The notes under the pieces are model-generated. The model was given only the letters and a program-made list of their open reading frames with translations, ran no database searches and was not told the DNA's origin. Below are positions 55,972 to 64,000 of a DNA stretch of 64,000 bases, in pieces. Every line of letters begins with the position of its first letter. Position 1 is the stretch's first letter. A program made the translations under genes and the position numbers. The DNA is from Synechocystis sp. PCC 7338. Its GTDB lineage: Bacteria > Cyanobacteriota > Cyanobacteriia > Cyanobacteriales > Microcystaceae. The stretch covers positions 62,001-126,000 of the forward strand of contig NZ_CP054306.1 in assembly GCF_018282115.1 (NCBI RefSeq). The letters are read 5' to 3'.

Positions 55972-57312
55972 TTAAAGTTGCTGGGCTCGACTTTGGGCTT
56001 GGTTAATTAGGGTCTGGGCCTGGTCATAAACGGTGGTGCCTGGCTGTACCTTTTGTAGTTGATTAATAATTTGGCTAATTTCCCCTTTAATACGGTTGCG
56101 GCCTTGACTGTCACTGCTGGGGGGCAGATTAGTTAATAGGTTTTGAATTTGGTTTTGGGCTTGGTCAAATTGGTCTATGGCTCCCTGTTCCGCCGCTAAA
56201 TTGATGCGAATTTTACCAAGGGTTTCTGTATATTCCGCCAGAAAAGTTTGGGCGGATAAATATTGGGCATCTTGGGGTTGCACCATTTGCAATCTTTGGA
56301 TGGCTTCTTGATATAAATTCAATACTTCCTGCCATTGATTCGTCGTTAACGGAGCCTGGGCCATGGTTTGATCGGCCCGCTGGGCAAATTGCTGAGCCGC
56401 CATCACCATGGTTTGGGTTTGATTTGTCGCCGCCACTAAACCCACCACCTGTTGGAATTCCTGTTCATAGTTGCGCAAACGATTGGTAGTTTGGCTCCCG
56501 GCCAAGGTTTCCTCTGGGATTAGGATCAATTGATTGACGGCCTCCTGCCAACTTGCGATCGCCGCTTGCCGTTGTTCTGGGGTCGTGGCCTGTTCATAAC
56601 TAGCTTTCGCTCCCTGAATATTCTGCTCCGCTGTGGTCAGGGCTGATAGGGCATTTTTTTCCTGAAAAACCCTGGCCTCCATACGTCCCACCTGGGCCCG
56701 GGCCTGCTGAAATTCGTCAAAGGTGAAATTCCAAGAACAGCCCCCCATAAATTGGCACACTTTCACCGGCTCATAGCCCAGGAACCATACCGGCAATTGG
56801 TCCAAATTCTGCTGGGCTAAGCGTACTTTTTCTGCCCCCAATTCAATATCCGCCGCACTGGTGGCATTATTCACCAACTGATCCGCCTGTTCTCCATGGG
56901 CGATCGCCTCGCGATAATTCCTGTCCATATTAAGATAACTGGGCAAAAGCAACATGGGAGCCACCCGAGCCACGGGCCGCCGCACCATCGGGTAGGGTAA
57001 ATTCACCAACCAAATTAAGCCCATAAAACCCACTAAACCAGCGCCCACAACTCCCCCTGCTTTTAGCCAGAGGCGCCATGGCTGAGCCGTATTTAATTTC
57101 GCCGCCTTGGTTAGGATTTGATCGCCCATGGTAGGGAACATATCCGTCACCTGCCCAACCAAATCTTCCTTACCCAAAGGTTTACCCTTTTCCTGGGCCA
57201 ATTGGTTTAAGCGTTTGAGGACAATATCCTTTTGCACCTCAAAACCGAGGGATTCCGCTTCCCGATTGATTTCCTTGGTTAAAAATGACTTTGCTTTGGC
57301 ATTGAGACGCAT
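55972..57312 (-). CDS. Single-pass membrane protein with large helical domain, unknown
   Basis: A 446-residue protein. The N-terminal 80 residues are cytosolic, charged and look like a helical anchor (FLTKEINREAESLGFEVQKD). One TM segment follows (GGVVGAGLVGFMGLIWLVNL, about residues 85-110). The rest is outside the cytoplasm, rich in Gln and Ala, mostly helical with repeats of the type QAxxxLxxA (for example SAADIELGAEKVRLAQQNLD). A Cys pair occurs in EPVKVCQFMGGCSWNF. I recognise no enzyme motif. It is probably a structural periplasmic or lumenal protein. It is transcribed in the same direction as menF. Confidence 0.7.
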   Translation of the reverse strand: MRLNAKAKSFLTKEINREAESLGFEVQKDIVLKRLNQLAQEKGKPLGKEDLVGQVTDMFPTMGDQILTKAAKLNTAQPWRLWLKAGGVVGAGLVGFMGLIWLVNLPYPMVRRPVARVAPMLLLPSYLNMDRNYREAIAHGEQADQLVNNATSAADIELGAEKVRLAQQNLDQLPVWFLGYEPVKVCQFMGGCSWNFTFDEFQQARAQVGRMEARVFQEKNALSALTTAEQNIQGAKASYEQATTPEQRQAAIASWQEAVNQLILIPEETLAGSQTTNRLRNYEQEFQQVVGLVAATNQTQTMVMAAQQFAQRADQTMAQAPLTTNQWQEVLNLYQEAIQRLQMVQPQDAQYLSAQTFLAEYTETLGKIRINLAAEQGAIDQFDQAQNQIQNLLTNLPPSSDSQGRNRIKGEISQIINQLQKVQPGTTVYDQAQTLINQAQSRAQQL

Positions 57313-57395
57313 AACGGTTTCTCCCCTTTAGACCAAAACGCAACGGCAGATTATTCCCATTCTATTTTGGCTTGATGGTGTTGCGAGATTATTGG

Positions 57396-58820
57396 TTAAA
57401 TCAAAGAACGCCACAGGGTTTGGAGTTTAAGCTCAATTTCTGCCACTTCCTTGAGGGGATCGGAACCCGCCACAATGCCAGCTCCGGCGTATAGTCTGGC
57501 TCGGTTGCGGGAAAGGAGGGCGGAACGAATACCGACAATAAATTCGCTATTGCCTTCGCTGTCTAGCCAACCCAGGGGAGCGGCATAGAGATTGCGGTCA
57601 AAGGTTTCATGGCGACGAATTAAATCTTCGGCGATCGCCACAGGGACACCGGCCACGGCGGGAGTGGGATGGAGTTGTTCCACCAGGGCCAGGGGATGGA
57701 TGTGGGGGGGGAGGGGGGCTTGGATTTGGGTCCAGAGATGCTGGATATTGGCTAATTTGAGCAATTTCAAGGAAGAAGCCTGAGGGCTTAAGCCCAATGC
57801 CCGTAGACGCTGGAGCAGGTAGTCCAACACCGCTTGATGTTCCCGCAATTCCTTGGGATTGTGCAATAACTGTTGTCCCAATTGGCGATCGCCTGGGACA
57901 TCCGCAGCCCTGGGGGCCGAACCGGCCAGAGCGTCAGTGACCAACTGTTGATTATGCAAACTCAGTAATCTTTCTGGGCTAGCCCCCACAAAACAGTCTC
58001 CCTGGCCATTGCCCCAGGAAAATAAATGACAATCTCCATACTGTTGCCGCAGTCTTTGCAAACAATGGGCCGTATTGAACCGACAACCATAGTCCAAATC
58101 CAATGCCGTTGCCAACACCACCTTACTCAATCTTTGTTGGGCAATTTCCTCCAAGCTAGAGGCGATCGCCGTGGCAAGCTTGGCTACTTCCGTTTCCGTC
58201 AGCCGGGGAGCCCTTGCCCCAATGGGGGGAGTATGGAGATCCCTAGAGGGTTTTACTCGACGGATGGCACTGAGCGTTGCACCGATAAAATCCACCAAAT
58301 CGGTAATATCGGTATTAACATCCAGACTAACTTGCCAGCTTAACAAGCACTGCTGGGACGTTTTCACCACCTGAATTTGGGGTAAAAACAAAAAAGAATT
58401 AGCAAAAGGATTGCGGTTGGAGGTGCGGTCAAAAAAGCTAAAGCCACAAAAAATGTAGGGGCGCTGACTCCGGCCCTGGGCATTGCCGATGGGGACTAAA
58501 CGCTGGAAACAGTCCTCTGCAAACTGTTGGGCCAAACTGAAACGATACTTGCCGGAAATCCTCAAGGACTGGCAAATGCCAAAGGCCAAGATGGTTTCCC
58601 CCCGCTGGGGATTTTCACCGTAGAAATGGACCTGATCTTGGACATTGAGCGCCCCAAATACCGCCAGGGGATCAACCTTTCCCAAGTTCTCCGTAAAGCT
58701 CCACAGGAACCGTTGGCCAGAAGCAAGACTCCTCTGCTGTTCCACCAGATAACCGTGCAGAACCGAGGAATTATCGAGGGAGCATGGATGACGGTCGAGG
58801 AGGGGTGTCGCAACGGACAT
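57396..58820 (-). CDS. menF: Isochorismate synthase
   Basis: Converts chorismate to isochorismate, first step to phylloquinone (the photosystem I quinone); in cyanobacteria it may also feed salicylate-like products. The 474-residue chorismate-binding enzyme has QRLSKVVLATALDLDY, the DCHLFSWGNGQGDCFVGASPE region, and the signature VAGVPVAIAEDLIRRHETFD with Mg2+-site residues in SEFIVGIRSALL and AEIELKLQTL. Late-step partner menA is at the right edge. There is a 75-bp gap before tRNA-Gly on the same strand. Confidence 0.93.
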   Translation of the reverse strand: MSVATPLLDRHPCSLDNSSVLHGYLVEQQRSLASGQRFLWSFTENLGKVDPLAVFGALNVQDQVHFYGENPQRGETILAFGICQSLRISGKYRFSLAQQFAEDCFQRLVPIGNAQGRSQRPYIFCGFSFFDRTSNRNPFANSFLFLPQIQVVKTSQQCLLSWQVSLDVNTDITDLVDFIGATLSAIRRVKPSRDLHTPPIGARAPRLTETEVAKLATAIASSLEEIAQQRLSKVVLATALDLDYGCRFNTAHCLQRLRQQYGDCHLFSWGNGQGDCFVGASPERLLSLHNQQLVTDALAGSAPRAADVPGDRQLGQQLLHNPKELREHQAVLDYLLQRLRALGLSPQASSLKLLKLANIQHLWTQIQAPLPPHIHPLALVEQLHPTPAVAGVPVAIAEDLIRRHETFDRNLYAAPLGWLDSEGNSEFIVGIRSALLSRNRARLYAGAGIVAGSDPLKEVAEIELKLQTLWRSLI

Positions 58821-58886
58821 CAGGGACGATCAGAGATTATCAATCAAAATTATCGAGTTTCGGAGACCGCTGTACCCATTACCCAA

Positions 58887-58957
58887 AGCGGGTGAGGGGA
58901 ATCGAACCCCTATCATTAGCTTGGAAGGCTAAGGTTTTACCACTAAACTACACCCGC
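58887..58957 (-). tRNA. tRNA-Gly (anticodon TCC)
   Basis: A 71-base cloverleaf on the minus strand. Acceptor GCGGGTG (starting at 58957) pairs with CACCCGC, discriminator T. The D arm contains GTTTAGTGGTAAAAC, anticodon loop CTTCCAA gives TCC (reading GGA), and the T arm is GGGGTTCGATTCCCC. No encoded CCA. It lies between menF and the lipoate ligase-like gene on opposite strands. Confidence 0.97.
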
Positions 58958-59022
58958 GTGTTGTCCTAGCGTTTTTAAGACTAACATATTTTGCCTAGAC
59001 TTTTGTCAGGAGAACTTTCCCG

Positions 59023-59781
59023 TTGGCCACCCTTCCCCCCGCTCAATCTTCCCCCTGGCGTTTATTGCCCTACATCCAAGCTCCCGGTAATTTACAAATG
59101 GCGTTGGATCAATGGTTATTGGAAGATTATTTTCCCCACACCGGGCGATCGGTGTTGCGTTTCTACGGTTGGTCTAGGCCCACCATTTCCCTGGGTTATT
59201 TGCAAAAATCCTGGCCAGACCATTGGCGGCAATTAACTTGGCAAGGGCAATCGCTTGGGTTGGTAACGAGGCCCAGTGGTGGGAGGGCAGTGTTGCACCA
59301 AGGGGGGCTAACCTATGCTGTCGTAAGCGGGGCGAGCGGAGGTAAACGCCGGGAAATTTATCGACACATTTGCCAATTCCTCATCCAGGGCTGGGGCCAG
59401 TTGGGGCTACCCTTAACCTACGGCCAGGGGGGCCGGGGTTATATCCACAACGCCAGTTGCTTCAGCACCGCTACAGTGGCGGATTTAGTCAGTGCCACGG
59501 GGGATAAATTAATTGGCAGTGCCCAACGGCAAACGTCCAGTGCCCTTCTGCAACACGGAGAAATGGTTTGGCATGGCGATCGCCATTTGTTTGAACTTGT
59601 CTTTGGACAACCGGCCCCATGGCAAAAAACCATGGCGGAGTTGACCAGTTATCCGAATCTGTCCCGGATTTTACAGGTTTTGACCACTTCAGCCCAACAG
59701 CATTTTCAATCCTGCTTACAGTGGGAACCCCTCACCCCCCAGGAGTGGGCAATGGTGAAGGAAAAGTGCAGGAAATACTGA
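59023..59781 (+). CDS. Lipoate-protein ligase A-like protein (BPL/LPL family)
   Basis: A 252-residue protein of the biotin/lipoate protein ligase fold. The N-terminus LLPYIQAPGNLQMALDQWLL is followed by ISLGYLQKSW and VTRPSGGRAVLHQGGLTYAV, matching the RPSGGRAV signature of lipoate ligases (about residues 82-100). Then comes NASCFSTATVADLVSATGDK with the conserved Lys region. It would attach lipoate or octanoate to E2 or H proteins. Start is TTG at 59023 with AGGAG ten bases before; the next ATG is too far in. Could be octanoyltransferase-type (LipM-like) instead. Confidence 0.85.
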   Translation: MATLPPAQSSPWRLLPYIQAPGNLQMALDQWLLEDYFPHTGRSVLRFYGWSRPTISLGYLQKSWPDHWRQLTWQGQSLGLVTRPSGGRAVLHQGGLTYAVVSGASGGKRREIYRHICQFLIQGWGQLGLPLTYGQGGRGYIHNASCFSTATVADLVSATGDKLIGSAQRQTSSALLQHGEMVWHGDRHLFELVFGQPAPWQKTMAELTSYPNLSRILQVLTTSAQQHFQSCLQWEPLTPQEWAMVKEKCRKY

Positions 59782-59939
59782 AGCGGATTTTGGCTGGATT
59801 TCCTGCCCGTTGTGAATCAGGTTGAAACTGAACCCCATTCGGCGACCAACTCCCACTTTAAGGTTAGGGCGGAGGAAGGAATCTGCGTCCTTGTGGAGCA
59901 ATTACGGCATGTTAAGGTTAAATTAGTGCAAAATAAGTA

Positions 59940-61733
59940 CTAGTCGGACAAATCCATCAAAATTTGCTCTAGCAAACGTTTTTTTAGCGTTTCCAAACCA
60001 ATACCCTGGGCCGCCGCCAAAAAAATCGCCTGGGGATAGTCCGCTTGGGCCGTCGCCAAAGCTTCACTGGGCACTTGGTCAATTTTGTTAAAAACCATCA
60101 CCATGGGGGCCGTGGCCAAGGGCATTTCCGCCAAAATATTGGCCACCGAGTCGATCTGTCGTCGCCAAGCTCGGTCGGATAGATCCACCACCTGGAGTAA
60201 TAGATCCGCTTCCGTCACTTCCTCCAAAGTAGCCCGAAAGGCATCCACCAAAGCATCGGGTAATTGATGGATAAAACCCACCGTATCCGTTAGCAAAATG
60301 GGCTGGTAGGTTTGATTATCCGGATCAAATAGGGATAAACGCCTAGTGGTGGGGTCTAACGTGGCAAACAGTTGGTCGGCGGCGTAGATATCCGCTTGGG
60401 TGAGAGCATTGAGTAGGGTGGATTTGCCCGCATTCGTGTAACCGACGATCGCCACGGTGGGGACGGCCTGTTGTTGGCGTTGATTCCTTAGCCGGGAGCG
60501 ATGGGACTGTAACTCATTAACCTGTTTTTGTAGCTTGGCAATGCGGCTTTGGATGGTACGCCGTTCCGTTTCCAACTTGGTTTCCCCTGGCCCCCTGGTG
60601 CCGATACCTCCCCCCAACCGGGACATGCCCTGACCCCGGCCCACTAATTTGGGTAACAGGTATTCCAACTGGGCTAATTCCACCTGTAACTTCCCAGCCC
60701 TGGATTGGGCCCGCTGGGCAAAAATATCCAAAATTAATTCGGTGCGGTCAATTACCCTAACTCCACACCGTTGTTCCAAATTTCGCACCTGGGCAGCGGA
60801 TAGATCCCGGTCGAAAACCACTAGATTGGCCCCCGTGGTCTGCACTGCCAAGGCCAACTCTTCCACTTTGCCTTCCCCCACTACGGTTTGGGGATGGGGT
60901 TTACTGCGATTTTGCTGCATTACCTGGAGCACCTGGGCCCCGGCGGAATCCACCAGTCGTTCTAACTCCGTCAAACCTTCCGCAAAGCTCTGGTCATCCA
61001 ACTCACTGGTTTTAAGTCCCATCACCAAGACCCTTTCCTGCCCTGCTTCCACCTGGCGGGCAATGAATTCCCTTTCAAATTCTGCCTCCAGGCTTTCCAC
61101 CAAATCGAGGATGGCTTCTTCGGCCAAATCTTCCAAGGCCACCGCTGGGGAAACCACCCAATCAGCTACCCTATCTCCCATATCGTCACTGCTTTGGGGC
61201 AGTAAATGGGCTAAATATCCCGTGTCCACATAGCCCGTTACGCCGCCTCCCCGTTTGGCAAAACCCTGACCCGTGACGCTCAGCACCACTAGGGCATCCA
61301 ATCTCTGTAGGGCCATGGCAATTAAACTAGATTCCCTGGGGGCCTCACCCTTTAAATCTGTGGTGAGGCAACGAATGCCGGATAGTCGCTTTTCCCCATA
61401 ACGAGGTAATTCCAAAGGCGGAATTTGGGTTTGCCGGGGCGTGCCCACTCCCACCCGGATAATTTGTCCCCGCCGGTTAACGTACACCGAAACGGGCTGT
61501 TTGATTTCCTGGCTGATGGCCCCTAGGCGCTGGGCCAATTCCATCGTCAGCAGGCGATCGCCGGGGAGACGCTGTTGATAGAGGCGCTTTAGTTGCTTAA
61601 TTTGACTGGTTTTGAGCCGTTGGGCTTGGCCGTAGATGGTATCGATAGGCTTTGGTCCTAATTGGTGTGGCGTTATGGATTGTTGATGCGAAAACGGGGG
61701 CTGAATTGCCAGCTTAATAATCAATCCTGCCAT
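59940..61733 (-). CDS. hflX: GTPase HflX
   Basis: A 597-residue ribosome-associated GTPase that splits stalled ribosomes. The N-terminal subdomain (glycine-rich, MSRLGGGIGTRGPGETKLET, about residue 375) precedes the G domain: G1 IVGYTNAGKSTLLNAL (about 425-440), G3 TDTVGFIHQLPDALV, G4 VFNKIDQVP. The protein carries a long N-terminal extension of about 200 residues (GAISQEIKQPVSVYVNRRGQ) before the canonical HflX part, as in cyanobacterial and plant-type members. The start overlaps the end of the upstream aldo/keto reductase by 13 bases. Confidence 0.92.
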   Translation of the reverse strand: MAGLIIKLAIQPPFSHQQSITPHQLGPKPIDTIYGQAQRLKTSQIKQLKRLYQQRLPGDRLLTMELAQRLGAISQEIKQPVSVYVNRRGQIIRVGVGTPRQTQIPPLELPRYGEKRLSGIRCLTTDLKGEAPRESSLIAMALQRLDALVVLSVTGQGFAKRGGGVTGYVDTGYLAHLLPQSSDDMGDRVADWVVSPAVALEDLAEEAILDLVESLEAEFEREFIARQVEAGQERVLVMGLKTSELDDQSFAEGLTELERLVDSAGAQVLQVMQQNRSKPHPQTVVGEGKVEELALAVQTTGANLVVFDRDLSAAQVRNLEQRCGVRVIDRTELILDIFAQRAQSRAGKLQVELAQLEYLLPKLVGRGQGMSRLGGGIGTRGPGETKLETERRTIQSRIAKLQKQVNELQSHRSRLRNQRQQQAVPTVAIVGYTNAGKSTLLNALTQADIYAADQLFATLDPTTRRLSLFDPDNQTYQPILLTDTVGFIHQLPDALVDAFRATLEEVTEADLLLQVVDLSDRAWRRQIDSVANILAEMPLATAPMVMVFNKIDQVPSEALATAQADYPQAIFLAAAQGIGLETLKKRLLEQILMDLSD

Positions 61734-62836
61734 AAACGACGCCGGCTTTTACCCCGCAACCGTTGGTGGGTATCCCGTAATAGGTCTGGAATGGCCAGAT
61801 TATGGGGACACCGGGGTAAACAATCTCCACAATCAGTACACCGATCTCCTTTTCGTCCGGGAAACCAGTGCCCAGCATTTTCTAACATTTGATAGCGATA
61901 TTGACCAAAATCTTGCATATCAAAGGCAACGGCCAAATTACGCAGACGTAAAATCTCGGGAATATTAATTTCCTCCGGGCAGGGCAAACATTGATAACAC
62001 TGGTGGCAAGCATCCGTACCCAATACTTGTTGTTGATGGTCAAGCAAATTTTCCAAAACTGCCTGTTCTTGCCCACTTAAGGGCTCCAGGCGATCGCCGA
62101 GGGATAGAGGTTCATCTAATTCCTGGGGAATAGCGGGGCCAAGACTCAGGGTAGTAATGCGGGGGTCACTCAAGAGAAAACGATAGGTTAAACCCAAAGG
62201 GGTAAAGGGTTGACAGAGGTTTTGCAAAGTCTGGGGTGGTGCGTATAGTTGACCACCCTTATCTGCGGGAGAAATGATGAAAATGCCCATATCCCGTTGA
62301 TGGGCCAGGGCGATCACCGGGGCAAAATGTTGGTTAAACCAGTAGTAATGCAAATTAACAAAGGCAAATTTTCCCGAAGTAATCACTTCCTGCACTAGGG
62401 GCAAACTACCGTGGGTGGAAAAACCAAGATGTTTAAATTTCCCCTGTTGTTGAGCCTTGTCTATCACTGGCCAAAGTTGCTGTACCCATTGCCAATGCTG
62501 GAGGGTGTTAATACCGTGGATGGCAAAACAGTCTAAATATTCCACCTGGAGTCGTTGTAGAGAACGGTCAAGGCCCTGGATAAATTGCTCTGCATTTTCC
62601 GTGGGACAAACTTTACTGGTGAGATGCACATCTCCCCGCTCAAAGCTTTTCAGCAATGAACCTAGATAAATTTCACTCTCCCCATAGGCCACCGCCGTTT
62701 CAATGTGGTTAATGCCCGCTCCCAAGCCCTTAGCCACCGTGGCCGCAAATTGTTGGCGATCACCCAAGCCCCGCATGGTGCCCAGGGAAAAAACGGATAA
62801 ATTTAACTCGGTGCGGCCAAAACGACGGTATTGCAA
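61721..62836 (-). CDS. Aldo/keto reductase with C-terminal 4Fe-4S ferredoxin-type domain
   Basis: A 371-residue protein. The AKR barrel has VFSLGTMRGLGDRQQFAATV, the catalytic-type HIETAVAYGESEIYLG and HLTSKVCPTENAEQF. The C-terminal third holds two cysteine sets: CHQCYQCLPCPEEINIPEIL, and CTDCGDCLPRCPHNLAIPDL, the second a classical 4Fe-4S pattern. Such fusions are widespread in anaerobes and cyanobacteria and may pass electrons between ferredoxin and carbonyl substrates. The substrate is unknown. Coupled with hflX by 13-bp overlap. Confidence 0.9.
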   Translation of the reverse strand: MQYRRFGRTELNLSVFSLGTMRGLGDRQQFAATVAKGLGAGINHIETAVAYGESEIYLGSLLKSFERGDVHLTSKVCPTENAEQFIQGLDRSLQRLQVEYLDCFAIHGINTLQHWQWVQQLWPVIDKAQQQGKFKHLGFSTHGSLPLVQEVITSGKFAFVNLHYYWFNQHFAPVIALAHQRDMGIFIISPADKGGQLYAPPQTLQNLCQPFTPLGLTYRFLLSDPRITTLSLGPAIPQELDEPLSLGDRLEPLSGQEQAVLENLLDHQQQVLGTDACHQCYQCLPCPEEINIPEILRLRNLAVAFDMQDFGQYRYQMLENAGHWFPGRKGDRCTDCGDCLPRCPHNLAIPDLLRDTHQRLRGKSRRRLWQD

Positions 62837-62885
62837 AGGTCAATTTTTATTGTTTTTATCAGAGTTGAAATCAAAATCTTTTCAT

Positions 62886-63563
62886 CTACCAAGTGACATC
62901 GCTCAGATCCGCCCGTTGCAGGTTAGTGCCCACTAAATTGGCCCCCCGCAAATTGGCCCCCTTGAGGTTAGCCCCAGTAAAATCCGCCTGGGTCAGATTT
63001 GCCCCCCGGAAATTGCCATAGCGTAAATCCGCGCCCCGAAAATTAGTCTTTCTCAAATTAGCCCAGCGCAAATCAACGGCGATCGCCGCCACCGCGCTAA
63101 AATCCGCCTCCGGAGCATAGGCCTGGTGGAGATGGGCTCCCATCAACTGGGCTTGGCTGAGATTGGCTCGGTAAAGTCTTAAACCGTGGGCTTCCGCTTC
63201 GGTAAAAATGGCCTGACAAAAAAGGGCTTCGTTGGCATCACTTTCAGTTAAATCCGCCTCACTCAAATTGCAACGGCTGAGGGTAGCCCGAGAGAGATTA
63301 GCCCGGCGCAAATTACCTTTGTGCAGACTGGCGGCAATCAAATTAGCATCTGTTAAATCCGCCCCTTCCAGATTGGCAAAGCGTAAATCACAGCCGATCA
63401 TCGTAACTTGGCTGAGGTCCCCATGGGGAAATACTAGTCCGGCTAAATTTTGATTGGTCAGTTCCAAACTCTGGGGGTCATGGCCATTGACCAGTAGATT
63501 AGCGACCCCGGTGTTTAACCAGCCTGGGGTATTGATTGGGGTAGGGGATAAACCATTACTCAT
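62886..63563 (-). CDS. Pentapeptide-repeat protein
   Basis: A 225-residue right-handed quadrilateral beta-helix. Nearly the whole protein consists of A(D/N)Lxx repeats: LRFANLEGADLTDANLIAAS, LRRANLSRATLSRCNLSEAD and GANLTQADFTGANLKGANLR. Starts at the ATG at 63563 (MSNGLSPTPINTPGWLNTG); an ATG four codons upstream is equally possible. No signal peptide, so it is cytosolic. The family has varied roles, often unknown; it is very common in cyanobacteria. Confidence 0.9.
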   Translation of the reverse strand: MSNGLSPTPINTPGWLNTGVANLLVNGHDPQSLELTNQNLAGLVFPHGDLSQVTMIGCDLRFANLEGADLTDANLIAASLHKGNLRRANLSRATLSRCNLSEADLTESDANEALFCQAIFTEAEAHGLRLYRANLSQAQLMGAHLHQAYAPEADFSAVAAIAVDLRWANLRKTNFRGADLRYGNFRGANLTQADFTGANLKGANLRGANLVGTNLQRADLSDVTW

Positions 63564-63612
63564 AATGTAATTCATCTTAACCCAGCGTTGGAATTAGTCC
63601 TTATCCTTATCC

Positions 63613-64000
63613 TTAACCTAGTCCGCCCCAGCCATAGCCCGCCGCCATTAACATGCCGCTGAAGAAATGCAAATTAACCGCAATGAATTTACAGTTGCTG
63701 ACCTGCTCCGGTTGGTCATGATACTGCCCCACATAGCGAATTAATTGTCCGGCCCAGGGCAGACTGGGCATTACCAATAATGTTTGCCAAGGAGCAAGGT
63801 TAAACAAAACCCCGATCGCCGCAATTAGGTAGAGACTGAGCACAGCAATGGTTAGAACCTGGGAGCCTAACTTAGTACCCAAACGAACAATGGGGGATTT
63901 TTTACCGGCGGCCAGGTCATCTTCTACTTGATGAAAATGGGAACAGAACAGAATAATGGCGGTGCTGAGCCCTACAAAAATGCTAGGGGTGAGTAAATTC
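63613..64000 (-). CDS. menA: 1,4-Dihydroxy-2-naphthoate prenyltransferase, C-terminal part, runs off the right edge
   Basis: The frame is open to the window edge at 64000. It reads FVGLSTAIILFCSHFHQVED, then DLAAGKKSPIVRLGTKLGSQ with the second DxxxD/KSP-type motif of UbiA family transferases, then four TM segments (LTIAVLSLYLIAAIGVLFNL and others), ending in GMLMAAGYGWGGLG. This is MenA, joining dihydroxynaphthoate and phytyl or solanesyl diphosphate to give the quinone of photosystem I. It starts outside the window. An ATG at 63882 is internal, not the start. Confidence 0.85.
   Translation of the reverse strand, partial: NLLTPSIFVGLSTAIILFCSHFHQVEDDLAAGKKSPIVRLGTKLGSQVLTIAVLSLYLIAAIGVLFNLAPWQTLLVMPSLPWAGQLIRYVGQYHDQPEQVSNCKFIAVNLHFFSGMLMAAGYGWGGLG

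Noticed and set aside
60649-61233. 194-codon plus-strand frame opposite hflX
   Set aside because: Antisense shadow; low-complexity Ser/Lys-rich translation.

Overview
The window is chromosomal DNA of a unicellular cyanobacterium and fits Synechocystis (PCC 6803-like). This rests on the pigment and photosynthesis genes (chlI, hemB, petL, sqdB, menF, menA), on many copies of the cyanobacterial palindrome GCGATCGC (HIP1), and on protein sequences I recognise from that genus. The assignment is from recognition, not from a database search.

Layout. 1-1.1 kb: an IS256-type transposase remnant inserted in an IS630-type remnant, running off the left edge. 1.1-1.6 kb: a decayed PIN toxin with its antitoxin. 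1.8-17.4 kb: mostly core genes (ahcY, a RelA/SpoT enzyme, a PatD-like gene, a receiver-kinase hybrid, prmC, tldD, a VapBC pair, an RND pump, aroB, the 32-codon petL, hemB). 17.4-36.1 kb: an AT-rich accessory island nearly free of HIP1, with every gene after the first on the minus strand. It carries glycosyltransferases, FkbM and other methyltransferases, a sugar epimerase, a DegT-type aminotransferase, a SPASM radical SAM protein and a Wzt-like ABC ATPase. It is interrupted or flanked by toxin-antitoxin modules, DUF29 genes, gene-end duplications and remnants. 36.2-64 kb: mostly core genes again (ssb, tyrS, chlI, tRNA-Arg, a frmA-frmB formaldehyde detoxification pair, argD, a K+ channel, hicAB, sqdB, miaB, a sugar-phosphate transferase, lnt, menF, tRNA-Gly, a lipoate ligase-like gene, hflX, an aldo/keto reductase, a pentapeptide protein and the 3' part of menA).

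How the genes work together. The island should build and export a decorated surface polysaccharide. The aminotransferase and epimerase make precursors, the transferases assemble the repeat, the methyltransferases modify or cap it, and the Wzt-like ATPase would energise export; no permease gene is visible here. chlI and hemB serve tetrapyrrole synthesis, menF and menA phylloquinone synthesis, sqdB sulfolipid synthesis and petL the cytochrome b6f complex.

Most worth a second look: (i) an unrecognised two-gene cassette (20229-20932) beside a duplicated 3' end of the neighbouring glycosyltransferase; (ii) a YoeB/YefM module between a Wzt-like gene and a 209-bp duplication of that gene's 5' end, with a third, out-of-order Wzt fragment beyond; (iii) several toxin genes with visible inactivating lesions (PIN with TGA for Trp, VapC with an early stop, hicA without a start codon); (iv) a frameshifted coiled-coil membrane gene; and (v) a secreted SFPD-repeat protein.
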